DNA from: Eucommia ulmoides | Lineage: Eukaryota; Streptophyta; Magnoliopsida; Garryales; Eucommiaceae | Reading direction: 5' to 3' | Assembly (NCBI GenBank): GCA_016647705.1 | Contig: CM028339.1 | Coordinates: 21,378,803-21,442,802, forward strand | DNA length: 64,000 bases | Shown: in pieces, positions 1-12,649 of the stretch | How the letters are laid out: every line of letters starts with the position of its first letter | Numbering within the stretch: the first letter of the stretch is position 1 | Translations under genes and position numbers: made by a program | The notes under the pieces: generated by a model | What the model saw: only the letters and a program-made list of their open reading frames with translations | Told to the model about the DNA's origin: nothing | Database searches by the model: none

Positions 1-589
1 ACTTCTCTCTTGAGCCTTCTCTCGTGTCTAGGAAATTCTCAATCTTTCTACTTCATAAACACTCTAAAATCTTGTAAAAAATGCATTAAAAAGTGTTCGT
101 AAGATTCTTAGAACAAAATCTCAAGAAATTGTTAAGGAACAATCAAGAACAACTAAAAAGATCAAAGAATGAGAAGAAGAAAAATAGTTAGGGAAATACC
201 ACTCCCCTACGTTAGGTAAGTCCTCTTAAACCAATATTTGATTTTGTTTAAATATCGTTATATTGATTGTATATAGCATATTTGGTTAGTTCTTAGATGC
301 ATAGATCATGTACATAGTGTAAATATCAAAAAACATACCGAAAACATCTAGAATATGTAAAAAACAAAACATCAAGTTCATATCAAGAACATGTCAAGAA
401 CATCAAGAACACCATGGGTCATGCATAGAATCTTTGATTCTCTCAAGAACACATGAAATCGAACTCCAATAAACTCAAAACAAACCTTTAACAAAGGACT
501 ACTAACTACTGACTACTAACAACTAACATTTACTTTACTGAAATAGTCTAGATCATAGTCTGGCACTGTGTCACGGGCTTATGAACTAG

Positions 590-617
590 CACCTTATATA
601 TATATATATATAAGGTG
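590..617. repeat. Perfect palindrome around a (TA)n run
   Basis: A TA dinucleotide run is flanked by CACCT on the left and AGGTG on the right, so the whole 28 bp reads the same on both strands. It may be a simple microsatellite with coincidental arms, or a cruciform-prone site. Confidence 0.7.
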
Positions 618-791
618 TCACATATACGATATAGCATTGGAACATATACGATATATTTTCGTTTATTTTTAAACTAATAACCTAAACCTAAAAACTAAAC
701 TTGCCTAAGAAACTAAGTTCAGTTGGAGTGTTTTTGACAAAATCAAAAGTGTCTATTCGCTAATTATCGGTGCGATTCTTGTTCTTATCTC

Positions 792-794
<3 letters not shown>

Positions 795-828
<34 letters not shown>
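795..828 (+). repeat. Poly(A) run of 34 A
   Basis: An uninterrupted run of adenines. No LINE or SINE body is recognisable upstream and no flanking duplication was found, so it is annotated only as a homopolymer. Confidence 0.9.
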
Positions 829-830
<2 letters not shown>

Positions 831-840
831 TCTTCTCAAT

Positions 841-1095
841 ATGAACTATGTATTAACCTGATTCTTAACTACCTGAGATACGTAGGTAACCCACACACGG
901 GTTCGGTCATTTGTTTCAACAAAAACTATCTTTTCAAGATGTACTATGTATTGGCCTAATTCTCAACAAACTGATATACATGGGCAACCCATACACAGGT
1001 TTGGTCACTTGTTCAATCAAAATCATCTTGAAAAGGTGAACTACATTTTGACCTGATTCCTCGTGAAAATCGAGATATGTAGGAAACTTTTATAG
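841..1095 (+). repeat. Three diverged ~98-bp units with CCTGATTC core
   Basis: Units begin near 841, 938 and 1036. Each contains a variant of ACTACGTTTTGACCTGATTC followed by a YACRTAGGYAACC-like segment. The same unit recurs at 36,290-36,620. In my memory such units are common near the 3' end of Tat/Ogre-lineage Gypsy elements; that attribution is from family knowledge, not from a search. Confidence 0.6.
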
Positions 1096-1289
1096 GTTCA
1101 GTTGACATAAAATATACAATTTTTTTTTTTTTATCTAATGTGTTTTATTTATTGTTGCTAATAGATAGTAAATATTTCTTGTTTCTTTACATAAAAAATG
1201 TATAAAAAAAAGACCAAAATTTAAAAAAAGAAAAGAAAAGGAATCATTGTGTTAAAAAAAGCAAAGGAAGTTAATTGGATGTTGTTTAA

Positions 1290-1560
1290 ATGTGAAAATC
1301 TATTTTAGACTTAGGTACCGTCTTCGGACGAGTGTCATGGGGTGCTTAACATATTCCCTGAGCATAACCGACCCCAAAATTTTAAAAAATCTCTAGGGAA
1401 AGATCGAATGTTTTACGAGTCAAAACTTGGGTCATTTTAAAATAAAAAATGAATTTCTAAAATCTAAGTAACCTAACACACCATTTAACTTTATGCTAGG
1501 TGGTTACTCATTTTTTTAAACAAAATTCCGGCCCAATGACCGTTTTAAAATTGGCACCTA
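1290..1560 (+). mobile_element. Tat/Ogre-like LTR (R-U5) segment, fossil
   Basis: The stretch contains TTAGGTACCGTCTTCGGACG, then GTGTCATGGGGTGCT and CATAACCGACCCC, followed by a CTAGGTGGTTACTC segment. This order matches what I recall of the downstream part of LTRs in Tat/Ogre-lineage Gypsy elements (TTAGGTACCG, GGGGTGCTAATACC, GTAACCGACTCCC, GGTGGCGACTC). The LTR ends cannot be placed. It probably belongs to the oldest layer of the window. Confidence 0.5.
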
Positions 1561-2510
1561 GAAAAGCCTCTAAAACAAGTTTTAAAAAATGAATGGATTT
1601 TTGAGGATTTTGAGAGAGAGGAACAAAAACTTATTTTCCTCTTCTTTCCATTCTCTTCTTCCTCTACTTTCAAAAATCCGGGGTGCGTTAAGCGTGAACA
1701 GGTTATGCTAGAGGATCCTTCATCTTAGGAACTTAATTCGAGGGCCGAGCAATAGAGTCAACTCCTACCTTAGTTTTTGTAGTTTTTTTAAATTTTTTTC
1801 TCAATTTCTTTGTAATCGCCCAAGAAGGTAGTTATGTCATGCCGCCAGGCTCTTGACATTTACTGAAAAATGCCTCCGAGCTCTTGACATTTAATGAAAA
1901 ATGTATGTTTTTGAATTTGTTTCGCGCCTTCGGTATTGTGATGCCCAAGTAGGATTCAACACCTAGAAATGTTTTGGCTTCTAAAATAAGTTGTTTCTCT
2001 CTAACTCGATCACTGGATAATATATGGTTGGATTTTGATGTAACAAACTGAGCATATATCTCTAATGTGACTCGACGAAGTTCTAAAATGTATAAATAAT
2101 ATAAGTGTAGAGGTGATTATATAGCCCCTTCTTCTTGGTCCACTAGTCAGGTTGTCCCATTTTATTAGGTCGTGCCCGAGCATAAAAGTGTATCTAGGAG
2201 CATTTTTCAATCTATCTCTGTACCGACAACCTTTCGGAGGTTTAGGGTTGGTCAGTGGAGTTAGACTCAATATCTTGGTCAAATCACTCTATCAAGATTG
2301 GTTTAAGATCGAGAAGGTACGGGTAGGCAATGCCCAATCCTCATATGTAAAGGTAGCAGATTTTTCACACAATAGAGTAGTAGAGTTAGTTTGAAACAAT
2401 AGTTTCATTCATTGTAGACCTCATCTGGAGGTCAAAAGTAGGGGTTGAAGTCATACGATTTCATCATGCCGATCTGAGCGTTGATACCCTGTAGGATTTA
2501 GAAAGAGGGG
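1561..2510. other. Unassigned sequence, possibly old Tat-element leader
   Basis: No gene is supported. At about 1,850-1,905 there is a short direct repeat with GCTCTTGACATTTA occurring twice. The segment continues across insertion I at 7,850 once one copy of its 5-bp duplication is removed, so 1,561-2,510 and 7,850-8,486 were one piece before that insertion. Confidence 0.5.
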
Positions 2511-4155
2511 TGTATGCGCAGAGGATTTCGCATCCTCGGCATATATGATTCCTCGTAAGTGTATGAGGTCAAAGTTTTAGTATAGCGTGATCATGAAAGA
2601 TCGGGTTATCGTATCCACAGGGATTGGTGTCATTACAATCGAATATCGCGTTTGTCGCGACCTAAATTTATCTAGGCTAAAAACAAATGTATTTAATTAA
2701 TTAAACTAATACTAATATAACTTAAATTAACTACATTAATATACTAACATGTTTTAGGGTAAAGAATTGCCTAGGGATTAACGTGTTTACAAATATGTGA
2801 TCGATTTCGATTTACTCATATTCACGGTGTTCGACCAATTTGACAAACTCGGTATGTAAACTCCACCGCCACCTCTCCCGAGTGTAAGACGGGGAAATAC
2901 ATGACTTCGAGTCAACGAATAAGCCCCCCTCAACGTATTAATGACCCTAGGTCATGTGAGTCTCGCCCAGCGTCATTGATTGCACACAATCCAACTCCCG
3001 ACCGGGTCACTGGATCGTGCGTTGTATTTACTCTATCGACAATCTCCGTTCTAAAACTCCCTTGTCATCTCTCCCGAGTGTAAGACAAGGAATATAATAC
3101 AACTTCGTGTCAATGAAGAACTCCCCCTCAACATCTTAATGACCCTAGGTCGCGTGAGTCTTGCCCCAACGTCATCGATTGTCCACAATCCAAACCCCGA
3201 CCGGGTTATAGAATCGTGGCGTTTGTTTACCCTAATCTGAATCTGTGGTTTGTCACAACCCTGTATTCTCCATTTATCTAACTATGCATGATAAACAAAC
3301 AATACGATAAACACAATCAAACTACGAAGAACCAACAAAAACGCAACGCCGAAATCATCCAAACAACGTACTTATAAATATATTGTTAATCCCTATACAA
3401 TCCACATTTAACTCATGGTCATAATTGTATAAACATTGAAATCGAGTTAAACATGCTCATCCTAAGTTAAAGAAATAAGAGAAGAAATCAAAGAACTTAG
3501 CCTCATTTGAAGATTTGTCGCTAAGAACGTCCAACGATCGTTTCGCCGTCTTCCTCCACCTTAAGATGTGAGTTGTCCCTCTGAAACTACTCTATCTACC
3601 CTTAGATATATTCTAACGGGCTCAAAAATGCAAGAGAGACTAGAGAAGGGGGAGGAGAGGGGATATATATAGGCAAAATATCTTAAAAATATCTAAAAAT
3701 ATCTTCAGTCTGTGCAAAGGGTCACCGACGCGGTAGTGGGATTCAGCGCCGCGGCGGTGGGTAGGTCAGTTAGTTGATCGCTGCAGCGGTGATGACAGCG
3801 GTGGATTTGGAAAACATTCTGCTGGTTTACCGCCTAGGCGGAGGAGTTCACCGCCTAGGCGGTGATCCATCAGTAACATTTGTCTTCTTAGTATTTTCAC
3901 CGTCGCGGCGGAGGTCTGGACGCTGTGGCGGTGGGTTTCTTTCACAATTTTGCCTCCGAGCTTGTTTTTCACCGTTCTTCGACCATTTTTGATTCGATCT
4001 CATCATTTTCACTCCAGTTTCCTATCTTTTTGCCCCCACACAGCTGATTTATATAAAAAATAATAAAACTAATTAAAACGTAATAAAATACTATATAAAT
4101 ACTCGAAAATTATCTTAATTCGGTTTGAAAATATGTAGGTAGATCACACCTATCA
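2511..4155 (-). repeat. 3' LTR of element I
   Basis: On the minus strand it begins TGATAGGTGTGATCTACC right after a polypurine tract and ends ...GCATACA. A GC-rich palindrome cluster lies at 3,721-3,930, and a TATA-like stretch near 3,663-3,672 reads CCTATATATATCC on the minus strand. Confidence 0.85.
3721..3935. repeat. GC-rich palindrome cluster in LTR of element I
   Basis: Seen: a perfect 16-bp palindrome CACCGCCTAGGCGGTG at 3,849-3,864, CGCCGCGGCG at 3,747-3,756, and a CGCTGCAGCG core near 3,779, plus imperfect copies (for example near 3,830, 3,898 and 3,918). They share CACCGC/GCGGTG arms with different self-complementary 4-base centres. The surroundings are AT-rich. Matching clusters occur in the other Gypsy LTRs of this window. 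Confidence 0.85.
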
Positions 4156-4175
4156 AATACCCCCAAACTTGGAAT
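4156..4175 (-). promoter_or_regulatory. Polypurine tract of element I
   Basis: On the minus strand the sequence CCAAGTTTGGGGGTATT abuts the TGATAGG start of the LTR. This is the expected position for second-strand priming. Near-identical tracts border elements III and IV. Confidence 0.8.
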
Positions 4176-6193
4176 TTGGCTAGTCCTCGAGCCAAACACA
4201 CACACGAAAATGAAAAACACAACTGAATTAAATAACAAACAACCTAAAAATAATCTAAACATAACAACATGCGAGTTTTGACTTCTTCTAACGGCCTATT
4301 TATTTTTATCCCTCAACAACTGCCAGTCATATCGAGTTCAGGCGGTAACACACATCATGTAGTTCTAGAATTTTGACATGCAATAATGGTGAACACCATT
4401 CTAGATCCTATAAACGTGTTAGTGCATGACTCAATAATATAACTATACAATGACCGGATTGGATCATCCACCAACTAAACTCATGACTTAGACCGTAAAG
4501 TACTAGGATTTCTATAAGACTGGTTGGGGTCCACTTTCCACTAATCTAGGTTTAGTAGTTCAAAGAGATCAAAAGGACTTGATTCGGTTTTGTTTATTTG
4601 GCAAAGGGTAATTTGGAATAGAAAACGGGTTAACATTATTAACTTAATATTACCTAAGGCTCAACGCTTGGCACATTCACTCTCGAACCCTCATAGATAA
4701 ATTGGAAAATAATTTTAAACAAACATGCATTTTAGACCGACGTACTTACTTGTCAAAAGAAAGGTAAATTATTTTTTTGATTTTTTTTAACTAACTAACC
4801 ACACCCCCGAACTTATTCGATTAATCTAATTTCATGGGTGTGGTTAAAATGAAAAAAAAACGACAAGTGAGTATTCGAATACCGAACCAATTTGAAGTTT
4901 GCCTTAAACCCAACCGCTCACATCAAGTAGCATTTGTAATTGCTAACTTGATTCACTCAAATGTGCCTTTAAATTCAGTGATTAGGTTTTGGAAAAAGAT
5001 CAACTAGCTAGGGTATTTGTTTATGTGTTCAGAATTGAATTGATATTTGGGCTTCGACAGGGTAACGAGGGATAAAGATATTACAAGGTAGGCTTCAAAG
5101 GCTCAAGAGATAAAAAAGAATGCCTGAATCACGTCTCCTAAACTACCTCGCCTAGGATTTCGCCTCGAGCTTCCCCTTAATCAGGTTCTAGAATCCTTAA
5201 TATGTCATGAGTTTGGCTAATCGATAATCGTCGTCAAATCAATTGAATAGAAATACATTGAGTCTATGTGCTCGTGCAAATTAGGATCTACAATAATGTT
5301 TACTAAAAGCATTGTCAAGCACACAGAACACACATGCATGAGTATTACCCTTGACCTTGAAAACAACCAGGGGTAATTATGATCATTAGGTAATGGCCCA
5401 GATGAACACAAAACTCAGCATTCAACACAACAACAACAAATAAACACATTCTAACCTAAACACACATACAATACGAGAAAATGATAACATATAAACTAGC
5501 ATACTACATACTACACATCACTTCCGAACTTAAAACAGACAGTGTCCTCAGTGATCCCAATCATGATTCTTCAACATATGAAATTAAAATATGCTGACGA
5601 AGGGGGTTTAGAACACGTAACTGGGAGGCGAGAGAATCTCGCCTCCAAATAAATTCGGCTGTGATGGATCTAATTTATTTGACTTGGGTAGCCTCCCAAG
5701 AAACGCGTGGTTTAATGTCCTCGACCAGACATTTTCAGATTTCCCTCAAGCTTGGCAAGATTTTGCTTTAGATGGCTCGATCTTTTAATGAAACGCCTCA
5801 CTGGCTTATGTGTGTGGCCCCGCACCATAAAACGACTTGGAATCCTGTCGAAAGGGATGCATGAATACCCGTCGATCTAACATTGCCAAGTACCGTGCAT
5901 AAGAAATAAAAACAAAACTACAAACAAAAATTATATACAAAATAAATGCCTAAAGTAAAATTAAGTCATTTACTCACAATATCGACAATAAACGACAAAA
6001 CACAATCTCCGACAATCGTTACCAAAAACTAGGTGATTATCGCCAGAAACTATGAAAGTAACCAATCCTCGGCAACGGCGCAAAAAACCTGTATGGCATT
6101 GACGGGACTAGAATACGATACACTTGCTTCTCCTATCTAAAACTTAGGTCCCCGGCAACTACCAGGTTTCTCCGGCAATAACCAACAAAACAA
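4176..6193 (-). other. Non-coding internal region of element I
   Basis: About 2 kb without any reading frame resembling gag or pol; the longest frames are about 64 codons and unrecognised. It resembles the non-coding interior of large retrotransposon derivatives. It shares local phrases with the downstream internal part of element IV (for example around 4,290-4,700 and 20,400-20,870), so the two families are related. Confidence 0.7.
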
Positions 6194-6211
6194 TCCCCGG
6201 CAACGGCCCCA
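6194..6211 (-). promoter_or_regulatory. Primer-binding site (tRNA-Asp type) of element I
   Basis: The plus strand reads TCCCCGGCAACGGCCCCA, one base different from the 3' end of plant tRNA-Asp with CCA, six bases from the LTR edge. tRNA-Asp priming is typical of Athila-type Gypsy elements. This is a primer site, not a tRNA gene. Confidence 0.85.
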
Positions 6212-6217
6212 AAAACT

Positions 6218-7844
6218 TGTACGCGTAGAGGATTTCGCAACCTCGACATATATGATTACTCACAAGTGTACGAGGTCAAAGTTTTAGTCTAGGGTGATCA
6301 TGAAAGATCGGGTTATTGTATCCACAAGGATTGATGTCGTTACTATTGAATACCACGTTTGTCGTGACCTAACTTTATCTAGGCTAAAAACAAATGTATT
6401 TAATTAATTAAAGTAATACTAATATAACTTAAATTAACTACATTAATATGCTAACATGTTTTAGGGTAAAGAATTACCTAGGGATTAGCGTGTTTACCAA
6501 TACGTGTTCGATTTCGATTTACTCATGTTTACGGTGTTCGACCTATTTGACAATCTCGGTACGTAAACTCCACCGCCACCTCTCCCAAGTGCAAGACTAG
6601 GGAGTACATGACTTTAAGTCAACGAAGAAGTCCCCCTTAACATCTTAACGACCCTAGGTCACGTGAGTCTCTCCTAGCGTCATTGATTGCACACAATCTA
6701 ACTCCCGACTGGGTCATTGGATTGTGCGTTGTATTTACCCTATCTATAATTTTCGTTCTGAAACTCCATCGCCACCCCTCCCGAGTGTAAGATGACGGAT
6801 ATAACGTAACTTCGTGTCAATGAAGAAGTCCCTCTCAACGTCTTAACGACCCTAGATTGCATGAGTCTTACCCCATCGTCATCAATTGTCCACAATCCAA
6901 ACCCCGATCGGGTTATAGAATTGTGGCGTTTGTTTACTTTAATCCAAATCCAGGGTTTATCACAACCCCGTATTCTCAATTTATCTAACTAAGTATGATA
7001 AACAAACAATACGATAAACACAATCAAACTACGAAGAACATACATAAATGCAACACCGAAATCATCCAAACAACGTATTTATAAATATATTGTTAATCCC
7101 TATACAATCCATATTTAACTCGTGGTCATAACTATATAAACATTGAAATCGATCTAAACATGCTCACATGATCCTAAGTTAAAGAAGTAAGAGAAGAAAT
7201 TGAAGAACTTAGCCTCGTCCGAAGATTTGTTGCTAAGAATGTCCAATGATCGTTTCGCCGTTTTCTCCACCTTGGGATGTGAGCTCTCCCTCTAAAACTA
7301 CTTTATCTACCCTTAGATATATTTTAAGGGGCTCAAAAATGCAAGAGAGGCCGAAGAAGGGAGATGAGAGGGGATATATATAGGCAAAATATCCTTAAAA
7401 TATCTAAAAATATCTTCAGTCTGTGCAGAAGGTCATCACCACGGCGGTGGGATTCAGCGTCGTGACGGTGGGTAGGTCGATTGGTTTATCACTGCAGCAG
7501 TGAGGACAGCGATGGATTTAGAAAACATTCTGCTGGTTTACCACCTAGGCGATGATCCGTCAGTAGCATTTGTCTTCTCAGCATTTTCACTGACGTGGCG
7601 GGGGTTTGGACGCTGCGACAATGGGCTTCTTTTACAATTTTTCCTCTAAGCTTGTTTTTCCACCGTTCTTCAACTGTTTTTGGTTCGATCTCATCGTTTT
7701 CACTCCAGTTTCCTATCTTTTTGTCCCATACATTGATTTATACAAAAAGTAATAAAACTAATTAAAACATAATAAAATACTATATAAACGCTCAAAAACT
7801 AACTTAATTCGGTTTGAAAATACGTAGGTAGATCACACCTATCA
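6218..7844 (-). repeat. 5' LTR of element I
   Basis: Starts TGTACGCG on the plus strand and ends ...CACCTATCA, followed by the duplication AGGGG. It carries a weaker GC-palindrome cluster at about 7,435-7,625 and a TATATATA stretch near 7,374-7,381. Confidence 0.85.
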
Positions 7845-7849
7845 AGGGG

Positions 7850-8486
7850 TCAGTAGAAGCAAGACCATGTGGTATATCCGCTAGGATCCGGTTTCAAAGC
7901 TCGCCTCGCTTGGATTACCAACCAATGGTGGATGTTTCCCTAAGGAGGACGCCGAAGGTTTGAAGATCTGGGAGACGAACCTTTCTAGGATGCGTTAGTA
8001 GAAAATCTATGAACTCATATAGTGAACCTAAGACAGAATGGTACCCAAAACCCTTCTTTATTTAGGACACTATCTTGGAGAGAGGAATTTTTATTTTTAC
8101 CTTATGTACATTTGTTTATACATTTGTTATTTTAGATCCATAAAATGAAATTTCTAGGACTAATAAAGGGTATAATAGATAATGTAAGAATTCTTGTTCT
8201 ATCTCACATTTCTTAAGCTTGCTCAACGTAAAAAAAAGCTTTCAAAATAAGACTAGGAAGCAAGTTGTAGGAGAAGAATGAGAATCCTTATTTTTTTTAT
8301 TAGTAATGGGAGTCATTAAGCTCACATAAATTATAAATTCCTCTTACATCCGAAATAATGGACGGAAAAAAAATATGCATTAATAACCCACAAATACATT
8401 CGCCTTTGAATAATGTATGAAAGCTCCCCACCTCAATAGTCACCTAAAAATGGCCTTTGCCGAATAACCATCTAAAGGTTCATATG
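7850..8486. other. Segment between elements I and III, no gene
   Basis: No coding potential is recognised. It is the continuation of the sequence left of element I. It ends with ATATG at 8,482-8,486, the left target duplication of element III. Confidence 0.6.
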
Positions 8487-8763
8487 TGATAGGTGTAATT
8501 TATCTATTTATTCTCAAGCTTGTTTGGGTAGTTTTCGAGTATTTTTATTGTGTTTTAATACGTTTTTATTTGTTTTGTTATAAATCAGGTGTTTGCAGTG
8601 AAAAAGGATGAAAATAGTCCATAAACGAGCAAGTCAGTGGAAGAACAGTGGAGAAAAAGTGCAAAAATATCAATATTTAGAACCTACATCCACCGCTGCA
8701 GCGATGAAACCACTACTACAGTGGTCAAAATGCAGAGAGTTGCTGAATTCTTTACCGCAGCAG

Positions 8764-10291
8764 TGATAGGTATGATCTACCTATTTATTCCCAAATTGAA
8801 TTAAGTTAGTTTTCGAGCGTTTTTATAGTATTTTATTATGTTTTAATTAGTTTTTATCTTTTTGTATTAAAGTAGGTGTGTGGGGCAAAAAGATAGAAAA
8901 CTGGAGCTAAAACGATGAGATCGAACCAAAAGCGGTCGAAGAACGGTAGAAAAATAAGCTCGGAAGCAAAACTATGAAACAAGCCCACCGCCGTAGTGGT
9001 GAAGATGCTGAGAAAGACTAAAAACCTTCTGTTAGACCACCACCTAGGCGGTAACCCAGCAGAAGGTTTTCCCAAACTTGCTATGATCCAACTGCCTAGG
9101 CGGTAACCCAGCAGAAGGTTCTTCCTAAGCCACCTCTGTCTTCATCGCCGAGGTGATCAGCCAAACTGACTACCACCACCGCGGTGGTCAGCTCTGCACC
9201 AGAATAGATATTTTTTTTTTAAGATATTTTGCTTATTTATACCCCTCTCGTTTCCTCTCCTCTTCCTGCTTCCGGCTATAAGAGACCCCTTAAGGTTCCT
9301 ATGATATCAGAGAGTGTTTTGGGGGAGCTCAAGCAAATCCTAAGGGGAAGAACACAAAGCAACGAAGGAGAAGCGATCTTGGAACGCTCTTAGCGACAAA
9401 TCTTTAGATTATAGCTATTTTATCTCGTTTCTGTCTTTATCTCTTATCTTAGGATTATTGTTTGAGCATGTTTAGCTCGTTTTACATTGTATAAATAGTT
9501 AGGTCCATGAGTTAAACATGGATTGTAATAGGGGTTAACATATTATTTATGAAAATATAGTTTTGGTGAAGTTTGTGTTTCGTTTATGGTTGTTCCTTAT
9601 ATGTTCGATTGTGTTTCCGTGTTTTCTATGATTATATGCTAGTTTAGATATATTGAGAATACATGGTTTGACACTCGGGATAGGTAACCCCGGATTCGGA
9701 TTAGGGTTAACACAACACGAAAATTTAACGACCCAGGAGGGCATCAAAAAGTATGCCATCGATGATGTTGGGGTGAGACTCATGTGACCTAGAGTTGTTA
9801 AGACGTTGAGGGGGATTTCAGCGTTGACATGAAGTCACGTAATCCCCCGTCTTACACTCGAAAAAGGTGACGAGGGAGTTTACGAACTAAGATTGTTGGA
9901 TACACCAAACGCAGTTAATGTTAACTAAAATGAGATCAAACGCATTTAGGTAAATAAAGTTAATCCCTAGGTAATCTACTCCCCTAAACAATCTCAAATT
10001 AGTATTTATAGTATAGTTAATTAAATTAGTATTTTAGTTTAGTATTAGTATAAATTAAATTCAATTTATAGTCACCTAGATAAAATTAGGTTATGACAAA
10101 CTCGGTATTCAATAGTAATCTCAACCAATCCATGTGGATATGATACCCGACCGAAAGGTCCACTATACTAAAACTTGATCCGTTTGCTTGTGGTGAAAGT
10201 GGCAGTGCTAAATTAGCATCCACCAAGTTTTTAGCGCCGTTACTGGGGATTGGTTGTCATCAAATTCAGTTTTCAACCGTCACAACCAAGA
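8764..10291 (+). mobile_element. Element II: Gypsy LTR (8,764-10,225) plus primer site, inserted in element III
   Basis: An LTR starts TGATAGGTATGATCTACC and ends ...CCACCA at 10,225. It is followed by a tRNA-Asp-type primer site TAGCGCCGTTACTGGGGA at 10,232-10,249 and about 40 bp of interior, after which the LTR of element III resumes. Flanks AGCAG (8,759-8,763) and AGCGG (10,292-10,296) may be the target duplication. GC palindromes lie at 8,990-9,190, including ACCACCGCGGTGGT at 9,176-9,189. The element is broken. The right boundary is an inference from alignment with the other LTR copy. Confidence 0.65.
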
Positions 10292-10405
10292 AGCGGTAAA
10301 ACCACTGTTGTAGTGGTCAAAATGCAGAGAGTTGCTGAACTCTCCACCGCAGTGGTGGTGAAACTACCGTTGCAGCGGTCATCTAGCAAAAAGCTTATGA
10401 CTTCC

Positions 10406-12107
10406 TGTACACCAAGGATTTACACCCTCGAAGTATATGACTACTCGCAAGTGTACGAGGTCAAAGTTTTAGTATAGTGTGATTGTTAAGATCGGGTTAT
10501 CGTATCCACAGGGATTGGTGTCGTTACTATCGAATACCGCGTTTGTCGTGACCTAACTTTATCTAGGCGGAAAACAAATGTATTTAATTAATTAAGCAAA
10601 TACTAATATATCCTAAATTAACTACACTAATATGCTAATATGTTTTAGGGTGAAGAATTACCTAGGGATTAACGTGTTTACAAATACGTGTTCGATCTTG
10701 ATTTACTCACATTTACGGTGTTCGACCCATTTGACAACCTCGGTACGTAAACTCTACCGCCACCTCTCCCGAGTATAATATGGGGCAATACATGACTTCG
10801 AGTCAACGAAAAAGTCCCCCTCAATGTCTTAACAACCCTAGGTTATTGGATCGCACACAATCCAACTCCGAATCGGGTCATTGGATAATGCGTTGTATTT
10901 ACCCTATCGACAATCTTCGTTCTAAAACTTCCTCGCCACCTCTCCTGAGTGTAAGACGAGGGATATAACGCAATTTTGAGTCAACGAAAAAGTCCCCCTC
11001 AACATCTTAATGACCCTAGGTCGCATGAGTGTTGCCCCAACGTCATCGATTGTCCACGATTTAAACCCCGACCGAGTTATAGAATCGCAGCGTTTGTTTA
11101 CCCTAATCCGAATCCGGGATTTGTCAAAACCCCGTATTTTTCATTTATCAAACTAAGCATTATAAACAAACAATGCAATAAATACAATCAAACTACGAAG
11201 AACAATCACAAACGAAACACCGAAATCATCCAAACAACGTATTTATAAATATATTGTTAATCTCTACTCAAATCCATGTTTAGCTATGGCCTTAGCTGCA
11301 TTTACAATGAAATAAGATTCTAAACATGCTCACAATATCCTAAGTTAAATAAATAAGGAAAAACAATCGAAGAACTTAGCCTCGTCTGAAGATAAACTGC
11401 TAAGAACGCTGAACGATCGATTCGCCGTCTTCTCCACTTCGGGATGTGAGATCCACCTCTAAAACTCCTAAACCATAGCCTAAATATAGCCTAAGGTGCC
11501 CAAATGGCTGGGGGAGTTCACAAGGAGGGGAGAGGGAATGATATTTATAGCCAAAATATCTCAAAATATCTAATAAATATTAAGGCTGTGTTAGGGGTTT
11601 CTGCCTAGGCGAAGAGATCGTCCGCCTAGGCAGAGGTAGGTTGGTTGGTAACCGCCACGGCGATGAAAATAGTGGTGGATGTGGAAGAACATTCTGCTGG
11701 ATTTCTGCCTAGGCAAAGGATTTCTCCGCCTAGGCGGTGGACTGTCAGTAGCCTACATTGATTTCTCTGCTGGATTTTTGCTTAGGTGATAGATTTCTCC
11801 ACCTAGGCGGTGGTTCACCAGTAACATTTGCTCTTTTCTCAGCTTCTTCACCACCGCGGCGGTGGTCTGAACGCTACGACAGTGGGCTTGTTTCACAATT
11901 TTTCCTTCGAGTTTGTTTTTCCACCTTTCTTTGATCGCTTTTGGTTCGATCTCATCGTTTTTGCTCCAGTTTCCTATCTTTTTGCCCCACACGCCTGATT
12001 TATAAAAAAAAGTAAGAAAACTAATTAAAACATAATGAAATACTATATAAACGCTAGAAAACTAACTTAATTCGGTTTAGAAATACGTAGTTTGATCACA
12101 TCTATCA
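10406..12107 (-). mobile_element. Solo Gypsy LTR (element I family), minus strand
   Basis: On the plus strand it starts TGTACACCAAGG and ends ...CATCTATCA. Perfect target duplications CTTCC at 10,401-10,405 and 12,108-12,112 flank it. No primer site or polypurine tract adjoins it, so it is a solo LTR left by LTR-LTR recombination. It resembles the LTRs of element I. GC-palindrome modules lie at 11,600-11,870, including CCGCCTAGGCGG at 11,726-11,737 and CCACCGCGGCGGTGG at 11,851-11,865. Confidence 0.9.
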
Positions 12108-12649
12108 CTTCCCCACCGCTGCAACGGTGAAACCACCGCTGCAGCGATCTGACACCAAATCTTTTAGGATATTTTGAGATATTTTTTAGATATTTTGAAT
12201 CCTATATATATCCCCTCTTCTCCCCAAACACTGGGGACGTTTTTGGGAGTCTTGAGAGCTCTAAGACACATACCAACCAAAAGGAGATCACCATTTGAAA
12301 CGGAGAAATCAAGATCATAGTGGAAATCATGGATGTGCAAGCGTCGGTTATTCGGATAACGGCTAGTCTCCTTTGATTTTCTCTTTATTTCTTAGTTCAG
12401 TTGGTTGTTTTATATATGTTTAGCTTGTTTCTAGTTGTATATAGGGATAAGGATATAAGGTTGTAACCATGTGTAGCTAAACATATATTGTCTAGGGAGT
12501 GATGTACTTCATGAAATCGTTGTTTGTATAAAATCGATGTTTTGTTAATAGTTGTTCTTGTCTATTCTATTGTGTTTACCATTCTTCCATGTTTATATGC
12601 TTGTTATGATATATTGAGAATATGGGGTTTGAAACTCGGGAGAGGTAAC

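Larger units (their letters stand above)
1..839. other. Unassigned AT-rich sequence at window start
   Basis: No gene or recognisable element boundary is visible. Around 360-420 there are short direct repeats of the form TCAAGAACA. A TA-rich palindrome and a poly(A) run inside this stretch are listed separately. It may be part of an LTR that began before the window, but I cannot show that. Confidence 0.5.
2511..7844 (-). mobile_element. Element I: Gypsy (Athila-like) LTR element, non-autonomous
   Basis: Seen: two LTRs in the same orientation (2,511-4,155 and 6,218-7,844), each reading TGATAGGTG...CA on the minus strand. A primer site complementary to tRNA-Asp sits beside the right LTR and a G-rich polypurine tract beside the left LTR. 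A perfect 5-bp target duplication AGGGG lies at 2,506-2,510 and 7,845-7,849. The internal part is only about 2.06 kb and shows no gag or pol. It is whole at its ends but non-coding, so it must have moved using proteins from a relative. By eye the LTRs differ at roughly one base in twelve over the first 330 bp, suggesting an age of a few million years (inference). Confidence 0.85.

Noticed and set aside
2010-3083. Short frames on both strands near the left edge of element I (for example 2,152-2,394 and 2,901-3,083)
   Set aside because: They lie in LTR sequence or unassigned repeat DNA, recur with altered frames in sister LTRs, and have no recognisable domain.
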